From Massilia sp. YIM B02769 (lineage in GTDB: Bacteria; Pseudomonadota; Gammaproteobacteria; Burkholderiales; Burkholderiaceae_D), in assembly GCF_030411995.1 (NCBI RefSeq), contig NZ_JASNRC010000007.1, positions 125,530 to 189,529 on the forward strand: DNA of 64,000 nucleotides, given 5' to 3'. Shown one piece after another: positions 20,160-28,819 of this stretch. The translations under genes and the position numbers were made by a program. The notes under the pieces are model-generated. The model ran no database searches and was not told the DNA's origin. It was given only the letters and a program-made list of their open reading frames with translations. The first letter of the stretch is position 1; the number at the start of each line of letters is the position of its first letter.

Positions 20160-21184
20160 TCTACCCCTGGCAGCAAACCGCCTGGACCCAGCTGCAGCAG
20201 ATGCGCGAGCGCCTGCCGCACGCCATCCTGTTCCATGGCCCGGCCGGCATCGGCAAGGCCGATTTCATTGAAACGTTTGCGCAGGCCTTGCTGTGCGAAA
20301 ACGTCCAGCCCGACGGCCAGGCCTGCGGCGCCTGCGCCTCCTGCGGCTGGTTCGTCCAGCACAACCACCCGGACTACCGCCGCGTGCGTCCCGAGGCGCT
20401 GGAAGACGAGCCGTCGAGTGAAGGCGAAGAGGGCGCGGACAGCGAGAAAAAATCCAAGTCGACCAAGGCGCCCTCGAAAGAGATCAAGATCGAGCAGATC
20501 CGCAACCTGGCGGACTTCATGAATATCTCGACCCACAGGCAAGGCTTGCGTGTGGTGGTGCTGTACCCGGCCGAGGCGCTGAACATGCCGGCCTCGAACG
20601 CCCTGCTGAAGACGCTGGAAGAGCCGCCGCCGGGCACCGTTTTTTTGCTCGCCTCGAACGGCCTCGACCGCCTGTTGCCGACGATCCTGTCGCGCTGCCG
20701 CAAGTTCGCCCTGCCGATGCCGGACCACCCGGCCGCGCTGGCCTGGCTGAAGGAGCAGGGCGTGCCGGACGCCGACAGCTGGCTGCGCGAAGAAGGCGGC
20801 GCCCCGCTGGCCGCGCGCGACCAGGCCGAGACCGGCAACCGCGAGGAACTCGACGCGCTGCTGCATTTCCTGGCCCGGCCGAGCGCCGACGGCGCCCTGC
20901 GCAATGCGGAAAAGCTGAGCAAGACGCCGCTGTCCTCGCTGGTGGCCTGGCAACAGCGCTGGCTGTACGACCTGCTGTCGGTGAAGCTGTCGGGCGTGGT
21001 ACGTTATTATCCGCGCTACCAGAAGGAACTCGCGAGCCTGGCCGGCAGCGTTCATACGGCGAATCTGTTGCGTGCCGTTAAGTCCGCAAACGAACGGCGC
21101 GCGGTGGCGGATCACCCGTTGTCGGCTAAACTGTTCGTCGAAGACATGCTGCTCGATTACACCTCGTGCTGCAGTCCCGTTTGA
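20156..21184 (+). CDS. holB: DNA polymerase III subunit delta'
   Basis: A 342-residue clamp-loader subunit. The GTG start overlaps the tmk stop (GTGA). It shows a Walker-A-like [10 protein letters not shown], the zinc-binding cysteine cluster (CGACASC after an earlier Cys) and [11 protein letters not shown] sensor region. Between the zinc module and the [12 protein letters not shown] segment lies an acidic/lysine-rich linker (about 82-105, [11 protein letters not shown]... then KKSKSTK) that is longer than in E. coli. It precedes a PilZ gene, a pairing also seen in pseudomonads. Confidence 0.94.
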   Translation: MIYPWQQTAWTQLQQMRERLPHAILFHGPAGIGKADFIETFAQALLCENVQPDGQACGACASCGWFVQHNHPDYRRVRPEALEDEPSSEGEEGADSEKKSKSTKAPSKEIKIEQIRNLADFMNISTHRQGLRVVVLYPAEALNMPASNALLKTLEEPPPGTVFLLASNGLDRLLPTILSRCRKFALPMPDHPAALAWLKEQGVPDADSWLREEGGAPLAARDQAETGNREELDALLHFLARPSADGALRNAEKLSKTPLSSLVAWQQRWLYDLLSVKLSGVVRYYPRYQKELASLAGSVHTANLLRAVKSANERRAVADHPLSAKLFVEDMLLDYTSCCSPV

Positions 21185-21204
21185 GTTTTACTTAGAGGAA
21201 AGCG

Positions 21205-21603
21205 ATGAGCGGCAATATGAGCGGCAACATGGGTGGCAACACCACCGACCCGAACGCGTCGCTGCCCCGGCCTGCGGTGCTGTCGCTGGCCATCAAGGAA
21301 AAGGCGGCCCTGTACGCCGCCTACATGCCTTTCCTGAAGAACGGCGGCCTGTTCGTGCCGACCAACAAACCCTACAAGATCGGCGACGAGATCTACCTGA
21401 TTTTGTCGCTGATGGAAGATGCGGCCAAGTACCCGATCGCCGGCAAGGTGGTCTGGATGACGCCGGCCGGCGCCAACAACAGCAAGGCGCAAGGCGTCGG
21501 CGTGCATTTCCCGGCCGACGAAACCGGCCAGCGCGCCAAGGCCCGCATCGAAGAAATCCTCGGCGCCGCCCTGCGTTCCTCGCGCGCCACCCATACCCTG
21601 TAA
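21205..21603 (+). CDS. PilZ domain protein
   Basis: A 132-residue protein that follows holB. It matches the PilZ proteins found at this locus, which support type IV pilus function. It has a short Gly/Asn-rich leader (MSGNMSGNMGGN) and then a beta-rich domain (VLSLAIKEKAALYAAYMPF, GDEIYLILSLMEDAAKYPIAGKV, GVGVHFP). The canonical RxxxR c-di-GMP motif is not evident, as in PilZ itself, so ligand binding is doubtful. AGAGGAAAG is the ribosome site. Confidence 0.87.
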   Translation: MSGNMSGNMGGNTTDPNASLPRPAVLSLAIKEKAALYAAYMPFLKNGGLFVPTNKPYKIGDEIYLILSLMEDAAKYPIAGKVVWMTPAGANNSKAQGVGVHFPADETGQRAKARIEEILGAALRSSRATHTL

Positions 21604-21618
21604 CTCTCTTTTTCCTTC

Positions 21619-22140
21619 ATGCCGTCCTACGTTCACCGCCTTGCCCGCCGCGATGACTTGCCTGTCATCGTCGATATCTACAATTCCACGATCGCCTCGC
21701 GCGAAGTCACCGCCGATACCGAACCGGTGTCGGTCGAGTCGCGCGTCGGCTGGTTCAACGACCACACGCCGGAGCGCCGGCCGTTGTGGGTCATCCATGA
21801 TGCCAACGACTCCTCGGCGAACCCGGAAGTGATCGGCTGGATGTCGTACTCGAATTTCTATGGCCGCCCCGCCTACTCGGGCACGGCCGAGCTGTCGATC
21901 TACATCGCCGAAGCCTGGCGCGGCAAGGGACTCGGCAAGTATTGCCTGGAACAGGCGATCGCTTTCGCACCGGAGATCAAGGTGCATACGCTGCTCGGCT
22001 TCATCTTCGGCCACAACGCGCCGAGCCTGGCGCTGTTCCGCAAGTTCGGCTTCGATACCTGGGCCAACTTCCCGCGCGTGGCGAATCTCGATGGCGTCGA
22101 ACGCGACCTGATCATCCTCGGCAAGCGGGTCGTCGCCTAA
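21619..22140 (+). CDS. GNAT family N-acetyltransferase (phosphinothricin acetyltransferase-like)
   Basis: A 173-residue acetyl-CoA-dependent acyltransferase. The CoA-binding motif A is seen as AEAWRGKGLGKYCLEQAI, and the N-terminal half (IVDIYNSTIASREVTADTEPVSVESRVGWF) resembles the PAT/YncA group, which acetylates small amines such as methionine derivatives or phosphinothricin. The actual substrate is unknown. It lies 15 bases after the PilZ gene and is probably co-transcribed. Confidence 0.88.
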   Translation: MPSYVHRLARRDDLPVIVDIYNSTIASREVTADTEPVSVESRVGWFNDHTPERRPLWVIHDANDSSANPEVIGWMSYSNFYGRPAYSGTAELSIYIAEAWRGKGLGKYCLEQAIAFAPEIKVHTLLGFIFGHNAPSLALFRKFGFDTWANFPRVANLDGVERDLIILGKRVVA

Positions 22141-22154
22141 GGCGTACATAGCAC

Positions 22155-22472
22155 ATGCTTCCCGGCTTGCTCCTGCTGCTAGCCTATTTGCTGTGTGGAT
22201 TCGCCAGCCCCTTGTTGCTGGCCGGCATGGCCCTTGCCTGGTATCGGCGGCACCGGCGCCCGCTCGTGCGCCGGATGGCCGGGGCCGGGCTGGCAGGGGC
22301 GCTGCTTGCCGCTTGCGCCTACCTGGTCCTGGGCCTGGCTTTCGACGCCGAAGGCGCCAGGTCGCTGCTGGGCGGCCTGTTCAGTGCCGGCGCGGGTTTC
22401 ACGGCCGGCACGCTGTGCTGGCTGGCGGTGGCGCTGGTGCAGCGCTGGCGCTCCCACGGCCCGCGGGCATAG
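22155..22472 (+). CDS. Hypothetical small membrane protein (105 aa)
   Basis: Three hydrophobic segments (about 2-26, 40-62 and 75-95) separated by arginine-rich turns (YRRHRRPLVRRM) suggest an inner-membrane protein. There is no recognised family. It starts 14 bases after the GNAT gene and ends 63 bases before tatD. It may be part of the holB-tatD operon, but a non-coding GC-rich stretch is possible. Confidence 0.55.
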   Translation: MLPGLLLLLAYLLCGFASPLLLAGMALAWYRRHRRPLVRRMAGAGLAGALLAACAYLVLGLAFDAEGARSLLGGLFSAGAGFTAGTLCWLAVALVQRWRSHGPRA

Positions 22473-22535
22473 CCGCCGGGCCGGCTGGCGCGGCGCGGCG
22501 TGGCACGCGCGGGCGGCTGCCTTTACAATGGCGGC

Positions 22536-23318
22536 ATGTACATCGATTCCCACTGCCACATCAATTTCCCCGAGCTGGCCGCCCGGATGCCCGAGATCCT
22601 GGCCAAGATGGCCGAGAACCATGTCACGCATGCCATGTGCGTGTCGGTCAACCTGCCGGAATTTCCCTCGGTGCTCGCCCTGGCCGAGCAATATCCGCAT
22701 ATCTTCGCCTCGGTTGGCGTCCACCCGGACTACGAAGACACGCCCGAGCCGAGCGTCGAGCAGCTGGTGGCGCTGGCCGACCACCCGAAGATCATCGCCA
22801 TCGGCGAGACCGGCCTCGACTACTACCGCCTGGAGGGCGACCTCGAATGGCAGCGCGCGCGCTTCCGCACGCATATCCGGGCCTCGCGCGCGACCCGCAA
22901 GCCGCTGATCATCCATACCCGCTCAGCCAGCGCCGATACCATCCGCATCCTGCAGGAAGAGGGCGCGGCGGTCCAGGCCGGCGGCGTGGCCGGGGTGATG
23001 CACTGCTTTACCGAGTCGCTGGAAGTGGCCGAGGCGGCCATCGAGATGGGCTTTTATATTTCCTTCTCCGGCATCGTGACCTTCAAGAGCGCCAGGGACT
23101 TGCAGGAAGTGGCGCGCACGATTCCGCTGGAGCGCATCCTGATCGAGACCGATTCGCCCTACCTGGCCCCGGTGCCCTACCGCGGCAAGGTGAACGAGCC
23201 CGGCTATGTGCCGCATGTGGCCGAGTTCATCGCCAATTTGAAAGGCCTGCCGCTGCGCGAGGTGGCGGACCGCACCAGCGACAACTTCTTCAACCTGTTC
23301 CAGCACGCCAAGGCCTGA
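22536..23318 (+). CDS. TatD family metal-dependent hydrolase (DNase)
   Basis: A 260-residue TIM-barrel amidohydrolase-type protein. Metal ligands are apparent in DSHCHINF (near residue 4), GETGLDYY, IHTRSA, HCFTES and the final ETDSPYL. TatD/YcfH proteins are 3'-5' exonucleases or similar hydrolases. The Met at 22536 gives the family-typical start (MYIDSHCH); an upstream in-frame ATG adds 12 unrelated residues. The holB-PilZ-tatD order matches the YcfH locus of other proteobacteria. The ankyrin gene begins one base after its stop. Confidence 0.92.
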   Translation: MYIDSHCHINFPELAARMPEILAKMAENHVTHAMCVSVNLPEFPSVLALAEQYPHIFASVGVHPDYEDTPEPSVEQLVALADHPKIIAIGETGLDYYRLEGDLEWQRARFRTHIRASRATRKPLIIHTRSASADTIRILQEEGAAVQAGGVAGVMHCFTESLEVAEAAIEMGFYISFSGIVTFKSARDLQEVARTIPLERILIETDSPYLAPVPYRGKVNEPGYVPHVAEFIANLKGLPLREVADRTSDNFFNLFQHAKA

Positions 23319-23319
23319 C

Positions 23320-24006
23320 ATGACCCCAAAGCGCCGCACCGTCCTGCGCAGTATCCTGTTCGCGATGTGTGCCGGCGCCGGCCTGGTCCACGCCGCGCCC
23401 GTGGCGACGTCGCCGCCCGACGGGCGCCAGCTGACCGCCTTCTTCCGCGCCGTCCAGCTCGACGACGACAGGACCGTCAAGGCGATGATCGGCTCGGTCG
23501 TCAACGCCAACCAGTTGAATCCCCTCGGCGGCGAGCCGGGCCTGGTGCTGGCGGTGCGCGAAGATGCGATGCGCGTGCTGGAGGTCTTCCTCGCCCACCC
23601 GGGCACGCAGCCCGACACGGCGGCCGTGAACGGCAATACGGCCCTGATGATGGCCGCTTTCAAGCGCAACCGCGCGGCCGTCGAGGCCTTGCTGGCCAAG
23701 GGCGCGAAGGTGAACCAGCCCGGCTGGACGGCGCTGCATTATGCGGCGGCGGCGGGGGACAACGAGATCGTCGACATCCTGCTGAAGCGCGGCGCCAGGA
23801 TCGATGCGGTGTCGCCGCTGAAGACCGGCGCCTACACGCCGCTGATGATGGCGGCGCGCGAAGGCAAGGACGATACCGCGCTGCTGTTGATGAAGCATGG
23901 CGCCAACGCGGCGCTGAAGAACAGCGAAGGCCTGACGCCCGAGCAGCTGGCCGAACGCGCCGGCAAGCCGCGCGTGGCCAAGGCGATCCGCCAGGGCCTG
24001 CGCTGA
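23320..24006 (+). CDS. Exported ankyrin-repeat protein
   Basis: A 228-residue protein with an N-terminal signal peptide (basic start, hydrophobic ILFAMCAGAGLVHA, likely cleaved near residue 25-27). About four ankyrin repeats follow; NGNTALMMAAFKRNRAAVEALLAKG and GWTALHYAAAAGDNEIVDILLKRG-type units are easy to see. It probably acts in the periplasm through protein binding, with partner unknown. It follows tatD by one base; tatD-ankyrin pairs recur in beta-proteobacteria in my recollection. Confidence 0.88.
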   Translation: MTPKRRTVLRSILFAMCAGAGLVHAAPVATSPPDGRQLTAFFRAVQLDDDRTVKAMIGSVVNANQLNPLGGEPGLVLAVREDAMRVLEVFLAHPGTQPDTAAVNGNTALMMAAFKRNRAAVEALLAKGAKVNQPGWTALHYAAAAGDNEIVDILLKRGARIDAVSPLKTGAYTPLMMAAREGKDDTALLLMKHGANAALKNSEGLTPEQLAERAGKPRVAKAIRQGLR

Positions 24007-24162
24007 GCGGCGCCTGCCGGGCCGGCGCTTGACCTGCTTATCCGGAATTAAAGGGTCATCCCGCATCAGCTCCCGCCTTTGCCGCGCACCCGCCGCAGGC
24101 ATACTCCTCGTATTCCATCGACCCATGCGGCAGCGTACGCCGTCGCCGACTACAAGGATCCC

Positions 24163-25110
24163 ATGCTGAACGAACGCGAAATCGAGAGCTGCTACCTCGG
24201 CCAATTCATTCCTGTCCACTACCATCACAACATGCTGATGGACGGGAACCGCATGGGCGCTTTCCGTGATGCGATCGCGCATGCCGTTCGTCCCGGCATG
24301 AAGGTGCTGGAACTGGGCGGCGGCACCGGCGTGCTGTCGTTCTTCGCGGCCCAGCAGGCCGAGAAGGTGTATTGCGTCGAATTCAACCCCGACCTGGTGC
24401 GCGAGGCGCGCCGCTTCCTGGCGCAGAACCCGAACGGCCACAAGGTCGAGGTGGTCCACGCCGACGCCTTCGATTACCTGCCGCCGGAGCCGGTGGACGT
24501 GGTGATCTGCGAAATGATCCACGTTGCCATGCTGCGCGAAAAGCAGGTCGACGTGATCGAGGCCTTCAAGGCGCGCTACCTGGAGCGCTTCGGCGGCCCG
24601 CTGCCGGTCTTCATGCCCGAAGCGGTGGTGATGGCGGTGCAGCCGCTGCAGCAGGACTACAGCTTCCATGGTTATTACGCGCCGATCGTGCAGTTCCAGG
24701 AAACCAGCGCCGCCTACCCGGGCACGGCCGAGCTGGCCCAGCCGGCCGTGTACAGCGTGCTCGACTTTGCCGGACCGGTCGACAAGCTGATCGCCTGGCA
24801 AGGCAGTTTTACTGTCGAGCAGGACGGCGCCCTGAACGCGCTGCGCTTCGTCACCAAGAACGTGCTGTCCATCGTGCAGGAAAGCGGCGGCACCATCGAC
24901 TGGCTGAACCACTACATGACGCTGCCGCTGGCGCGTCCGCTCGACGTGATCGCCGGCGACGTGGTGCAGGTGTCCTTCCAGTACCGCGCCGGCGCCTCGA
25001 TTCCTTCGCTGCAGGCCGCGCTGCGCGTCACGCTGGCCGCCGATGCGGATGCCGGTGCCGATGACGCTGTGCCGGCCGTCGTACCGTGTCGTATCGCCGC
25101 CTTTGCCTGA
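24163..25110 (+). CDS. SAM-dependent methyltransferase, PRMT-like
   Basis: A 315-residue class I methyltransferase. Motif I VLELGGGTGVLSFFAAQQA with the acidic end of strand 2 (VYCVEFN) binds S-adenosylmethionine. The CEMIHVAMLREKQV segment and beta-barrel-like C-terminal half resemble protein arginine methyltransferases. The target is unknown. The start MLNEREIE is preferred because AAGGA lies just before it; a longer in-frame start adds 28 residues of non-conserved look. It appears monocistronic. Confidence 0.82.
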   Translation: MLNEREIESCYLGQFIPVHYHHNMLMDGNRMGAFRDAIAHAVRPGMKVLELGGGTGVLSFFAAQQAEKVYCVEFNPDLVREARRFLAQNPNGHKVEVVHADAFDYLPPEPVDVVICEMIHVAMLREKQVDVIEAFKARYLERFGGPLPVFMPEAVVMAVQPLQQDYSFHGYYAPIVQFQETSAAYPGTAELAQPAVYSVLDFAGPVDKLIAWQGSFTVEQDGALNALRFVTKNVLSIVQESGGTIDWLNHYMTLPLARPLDVIAGDVVQVSFQYRAGASIPSLQAALRVTLAADADAGADDAVPAVVPCRIAAFA

Positions 25111-25261
25111 GCGCCCGGCCGCCGCTCGTCTCATCCTGGCCACCCGTTCGTCGGCGCAGGCGGCAGTTCGACCCCGCCGCCGCGCCGTTCGTCCCAGGGC
25201 CGCTTGATACGGCCCTGGCGCCTGCCTACACTGCGGTTTCCTCAACCTGAACGGGTGCGCA

Positions 25262-25462
25262 ATGATGGGCTTCCTGCTGTGGCTGCTTTTACTCTTCCTG
25301 TGCTGGCCGCTGGCCTTGCTGGCGCTGGTGGCCTATCCGCTGGTGTGGCTGCTGCTCCTGCCTTTCCGCCTGCTCGGCATCGGCGTCGAGGCCGTGTTCG
25401 CGCTGCTGCGCGCGGTCGTGTTATTGCCGGCGCGCATACTCGGCTTGTCGCCCGGGCGCTGA
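25262..25462 (+). CDS. Hypothetical small hydrophobic protein (66 aa)
   Basis: It is almost entirely hydrophobic (MMGFLLWLLLLFLCWPLALL, then further Leu/Val segments) with arginines near positions 37, 50 and 58, so probably two to three membrane helices. No family is recognised. The composition fits a real small membrane protein, but short leucine-rich frames arise easily in GC-rich DNA. Confidence 0.5.
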   Translation: MMGFLLWLLLLFLCWPLALLALVAYPLVWLLLLPFRLLGIGVEAVFALLRAVVLLPARILGLSPGR

Positions 25463-25578
25463 TCGCACCCCGGTCCGGCAGAGTGTGGGGCAATTAACAG
25501 ACGCGCGTGGCGGGCTTCGTTACTGTGGAGTCGTCCGCTTTCATCCGAAAGCGAGCTTTTCACTGTAAGGAAACGATT

Positions 25579-25803
25579 ATGCGCCTGGACATTTACCGCA
25601 GAGCCGAAAGCGACGGCAAGTTCTCCTACTTGGCCGTGCCGGAAACCCGCAACATCCCCGAAGAAGCCACCAATACCGATTGGGAAGTGGAGGCCCGCGC
25701 CTTCGAAGTCGACGACAATGCCGAGCAACTGCCGGACTACGACATCGACAACCTGCATGGCCAGCTCTCCGAAAAGGGCTATGCGATGACTGCTCTGCAC
25801 TGA
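25579..25803 (+). CDS. Small protein, probably DUF6139 family (74 aa)
   Basis: A soluble acidic protein starting MRLDIYRRAESDGKFSYLAV and ending GYAMTALH. The start is supported by TAAGGAAAC immediately upstream; an extended frame begins 24 codons earlier without such support. I recall similar ~75-residue proteins annotated DUF6139 in Oxalobacteraceae, but this is from memory. The function is unknown. It stands alone between the hydrophobic 66-residue gene and the lpxO-like gene. Confidence 0.7.
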   Translation: MRLDIYRRAESDGKFSYLAVPETRNIPEEATNTDWEVEARAFEVDDNAEQLPDYDIDNLHGQLSEKGYAMTALH

Positions 25804-25993
25804 GTTCGGCAGGCGCGCGTACCGGGCAGCGTCGTTCGCTTCGGCGGATTTTCGCCCGCTCCGGTACACGCTTCGTCATGAACGCGACAGTCCGCTGTCG
25901 ATTTCGCCGGGGCCCGGACGGTCCCCCGGCGGATATGCTATTCTTGCGCCCTGTTTAATTCGATGCTGACCATGTGGTCAGTTCTGGGAGTGC

Positions 25994-26896
25994 ATGATGA
26001 AGTGGGTGGTAGTCGGTTTTTATTTCCTCTCGATTCTCCACATTCATTTCCGCGGCAAGGTGCGCCTGCCGTTCGGACGCCAGCTGTTCGACCATTCGTC
26101 GTTCATGGCCCCGATTAACATCTTCATGCACTTTTTCTCGAAAGTGCCGAGCACGCCCTACATCCCGGTCAGCGATTTCCCCGACCTGGCCCCGCTGCAG
26201 CAGAACTGGCAAATTATCCGCGCCGAAGCGGAAAACATGCTCGCCCTGAAAAAGATCAAGGCCGCCGAGCAGAACGACGACGCCGGTTTCAACTCCTTCT
26301 TCAAGACCGGCTGGAAGCGCTTCTACCTGAAATGGTACGACGCCAGCCACCCGTCGGCCCAGCGCCTGTGCCCGCAAACCTACGCGCTGCTGCAATCGAT
26401 TCCCTCGGTGAAAGCCGCGATGTTCGCCGAACTGCCGCCGGGCGCCAAGCTGAATCCGCACCGCGATCCGTTTGCCGGCTCGATGCGTTTCCACCTGGGC
26501 CTGGCCACGCCGAACGACGACCGCTGCTTCATCGACGTCGACGGCCAGCGCCATAGCTGGCGCGACGGCGAAGGCGTGATCTTCGACGAAACCTATATCC
26601 ACTGGGCCATCAACGGCAGCGAAAGCGACCGCGTGATCCTGTTCTGCGACGTCGAGCGTCCGATGCGCTACCGCTGGATGCAGGCGATCAACCGCTGGCT
26701 CGGCCGCACCATGATGACCGCCGCCAGCTCGCCGAACGAAACCGGCGACCAGACCGGCCTGGTCAGCAAACTGTTCCGCATCTCGCACGTGATGGGCGGG
26801 TACCGCCGCCGTTATAAAGCCTGGAACAAGACCGCGTACAAGATCACCAAGGTGGCGCTGATCGTCGGCGTGGCTGCGCTGATCTACTGGATCTGA
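25994..26896 (+). CDS. lpxO: Aspartyl/asparaginyl beta-hydroxylase family, LpxO-type lipid A hydroxylase
   Basis: A 300-residue Fe(II)/2-oxoglutarate dioxygenase anchored by N- and C-terminal hydrophobic segments (MMKWVVVGFYFLSIL; ALIVGVAALIYWI). The iron ligands and 2-oxoglutarate site fit LNPHRDPFAGSMRFHLGL, YIHWAINGS and DRVILFCDVERPM. LpxO adds a 2-hydroxyl to a secondary acyl chain of lipid A at the inner membrane; beta-hydroxylase paralogues share the fold, so the exact substrate is inference. A strong terminator follows at 26967. Confidence 0.88.
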   Translation: MMKWVVVGFYFLSILHIHFRGKVRLPFGRQLFDHSSFMAPINIFMHFFSKVPSTPYIPVSDFPDLAPLQQNWQIIRAEAENMLALKKIKAAEQNDDAGFNSFFKTGWKRFYLKWYDASHPSAQRLCPQTYALLQSIPSVKAAMFAELPPGAKLNPHRDPFAGSMRFHLGLATPNDDRCFIDVDGQRHSWRDGEGVIFDETYIHWAINGSESDRVILFCDVERPMRYRWMQAINRWLGRTMMTAASSPNETGDQTGLVSKLFRISHVMGGYRRRYKAWNKTAYKITKVALIVGVAALIYWI

Positions 26897-26966
26897 TGGT
26901 CGCCAGCCCGGCATGCGGGCATGCGGGCATCCGGGCTGGCAGGCTTGCGAACTTGCTTGATGCGCG

Positions 26967-26999
26967 AAAAGCGCCGCTTCGATAGCGGCGCTTTTTTTT
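26967..26999 (+). terminator. Rho-independent terminator after lpxO
   Basis: A hairpin AAAGCGCCGCT / AGCGGCGCTTT around a short loop with eight T after it on the plus strand. On the minus strand four T follow, so it may also serve the convergent universal stress protein gene. Confidence 0.88.
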
Positions 27000-27020
27000 C
27001 GTCGCTTGCCGGCTGCCGCT

Positions 27021-27458
27021 TCAGCGGTAGACCAGCACCGGAATGGCGCTGTGGACCAGCACCTTCTGCGTTTCGCTCCCCAGCAGCATGCCGGTGATGC
27101 CGTGGCGGCCGTGCGAGGCCATGATGATCAGGTCGCACTTGCGCTCGCGCGCCGCCTGCAGGATGGCCTCGTAGGGTTGGCGCGAACGCACGACCAGGCT
27201 GGTGCAGGGTACGCCGGCGCTGCGTGCGGCCGACTCGGCTACCGCCAGGATGGTCGCCCCGCGCTGTTCGCTGGTGGCCAGGTATTCGTCTTCGGTGGCG
27301 GCCAGCATCTCGGCATCGGCCGTGAAGGTGCGGAAATCGGGCAGGGCGGTCAACGCGACGACCTGGGCGCCGGCCTCTTTCGCAAAGCTGACGCCGGCCA
27401 GCACGGCGCGCTCCGACAGCTCGGAGCCGTCGGTGGGCAACAGGATCTGCTTGAACAT
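27021..27458 (-). CDS. Universal stress protein (UspA family)
   Basis: A 145-residue single-domain Usp protein. It opens with MFKQILLPTDGSELS and ends with the ATP-binding pattern ASHGRHGITGMLLGSETQKVL followed by the C-terminal strand IPVLVYR. The glycine pattern indicates the nucleotide-binding subclass. It is monocistronic and convergent with lpxO. Confidence 0.92.
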   Translation of the reverse strand: MFKQILLPTDGSELSERAVLAGVSFAKEAGAQVVALTALPDFRTFTADAEMLAATEDEYLATSEQRGATILAVAESAARSAGVPCTSLVVRSRQPYEAILQAARERKCDLIIMASHGRHGITGMLLGSETQKVLVHSAIPVLVYR

Positions 27459-27557
27459 GATCGCTCCTCGAATAGACGCGGTGACGGCGCGCTCAAGGTT
27501 AGTCTGCCGTTCGAGGCCGCGTCAGGTTTGATCCGGCTCAATCGCGCGCCGGCGCTG

Positions 27558-28562
27558 TCACTCGCCCGGATCGGGCGTCACGCGCGTCAGCTTGTAGTCG
27601 GCGGCCGACCGTTCCAGCGCCAGGCCCAGCACATCCTTGAGTTCGTCCGGCTGGGCGCCGTTGTCGAGCTGGCGTTTGGCGAAGGTATTGCGCAGGGTGC
27701 GCCCGCCCGAGCGCGACAGGTCCATCCCGGCGCGTTCGAAGGTGGCGCGCATCTGCACGTAGACGGTCTTGCGGGTCAGCCGGGCGCCGGTCAGGTTGGC
27801 CGGGAAGACGAACTGGCCCGGGATCGCCATCGCTTCCCGCTCTTCCAGCCAGGGCAGCAGCTCGTCGACGCCTTCGCGGGGCAGGGTGACCGTGTGCTCG
27901 TGGCTGGTGTCGTGCTTCTCGTCGGGGGTGATGGTCAGCACGAGCGAGCCGTCGATGCCGGCCTGGCGCCCGAGTTCCGGGATGAGCAGGCCGACCGCTT
28001 CCGACACCCGCAGGCCGGCCAGCGCGATGACCACCTGCATGGCGCGGTCGCGGCGGCGCTTCCAGCCGTCGAAGGGCGTGTTGCGGCGCTTGCGCGGGGA
28101 GTCGGCGGGGAGGGCGGCGAAGAAGCGCGCCAGCTGTTCCTCGGACAGGCTGCGCCCGGCCTCGTCCCTGGCGATGTGGGCGCGGTCGACGCCGAGGATG
28201 GCCTGCTGCGCCGGGTTCGGCGTGACGCCCAGGTGTTCGTAGCAGCGTTCCAGCAGGCGCAGGTAGCGGTAGGCGATCTTGCTGTTCAGGACGCGCTTGC
28301 CCTTCACGGTGCGTTCGATGAAGCGCAGCAGGTCGGCCTGCGTGACGGTGGAGAAGGTGAGTCCTTGTTCCAGCAGCCAACTGGCCAGGTTCTGGAACAT
28401 GAAGACATAGATCTTGGCGGACTCCGCCGACAGGACCCGCAGGGTGCCGTCGGCGCGCTGGCGGCGCCCGGTTTCGGCGAACGCGGTGCTGGAAATGAAG
28501 GCCTTGAAGGCGCGGACCGGGTCGGTATTCCAGGAGCTCAGGCTGTGCATGGCGAAGCGCAT
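27558..28562 (-). CDS. Tyrosine-type recombinase/integrase, atypical active site
   Basis: A 334-residue protein with an N-terminal SAM-like DNA-binding domain (to ~150) and a C-terminal catalytic domain. The first catalytic arginine (ALAGLRVSEAVGL) and the terminal tyrosine (AADYKL) are present. The box II motif usually HxxRH reads RTLRN, and the usual LGH reads LGL, so both histidines are substituted. It may be a host-adapted recombinase or a DNA-binding derivative, and catalytic competence is uncertain. No other phage or integrative-element genes lie beside it. The T6SS cluster starts 257 bases away; that gap shows no gene. Confidence 0.82.
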   Translation of the reverse strand: MRFAMHSLSSWNTDPVRAFKAFISSTAFAETGRRQRADGTLRVLSAESAKIYVFMFQNLASWLLEQGLTFSTVTQADLLRFIERTVKGKRVLNSKIAYRYLRLLERCYEHLGVTPNPAQQAILGVDRAHIARDEAGRSLSEEQLARFFAALPADSPRKRRNTPFDGWKRRRDRAMQVVIALAGLRVSEAVGLLIPELGRQAGIDGSLVLTITPDEKHDTSHEHTVTLPREGVDELLPWLEEREAMAIPGQFVFPANLTGARLTRKTVYVQMRATFERAGMDLSRSGGRTLRNTFAKRQLDNGAQPDELKDVLGLALERSAADYKLTRVTPDPGE

Positions 28563-28819
28563 CGGATTGGCATGCGCTTACCTTATCATAAAAACGTAAC
28601 TAACCAACAGTGGTTTTCAAACAAACCGGCCGATTACACGTTCCGGACTACGGATAAACAAACACGAGACAAACAAGCCGCCAGGGAGAGGGGGGCAGCC
28701 CGTTGTCCAGGCTGAGAACAAAACCGCGGGAAATGGCGAAGGCGGCAGCAGGCAGCACAGCGTGCGCGGCTGCCCGGGTGAAAGAGGCCACTGGCGCGAC
28801 GACGCCCGGAACGGCTCGT

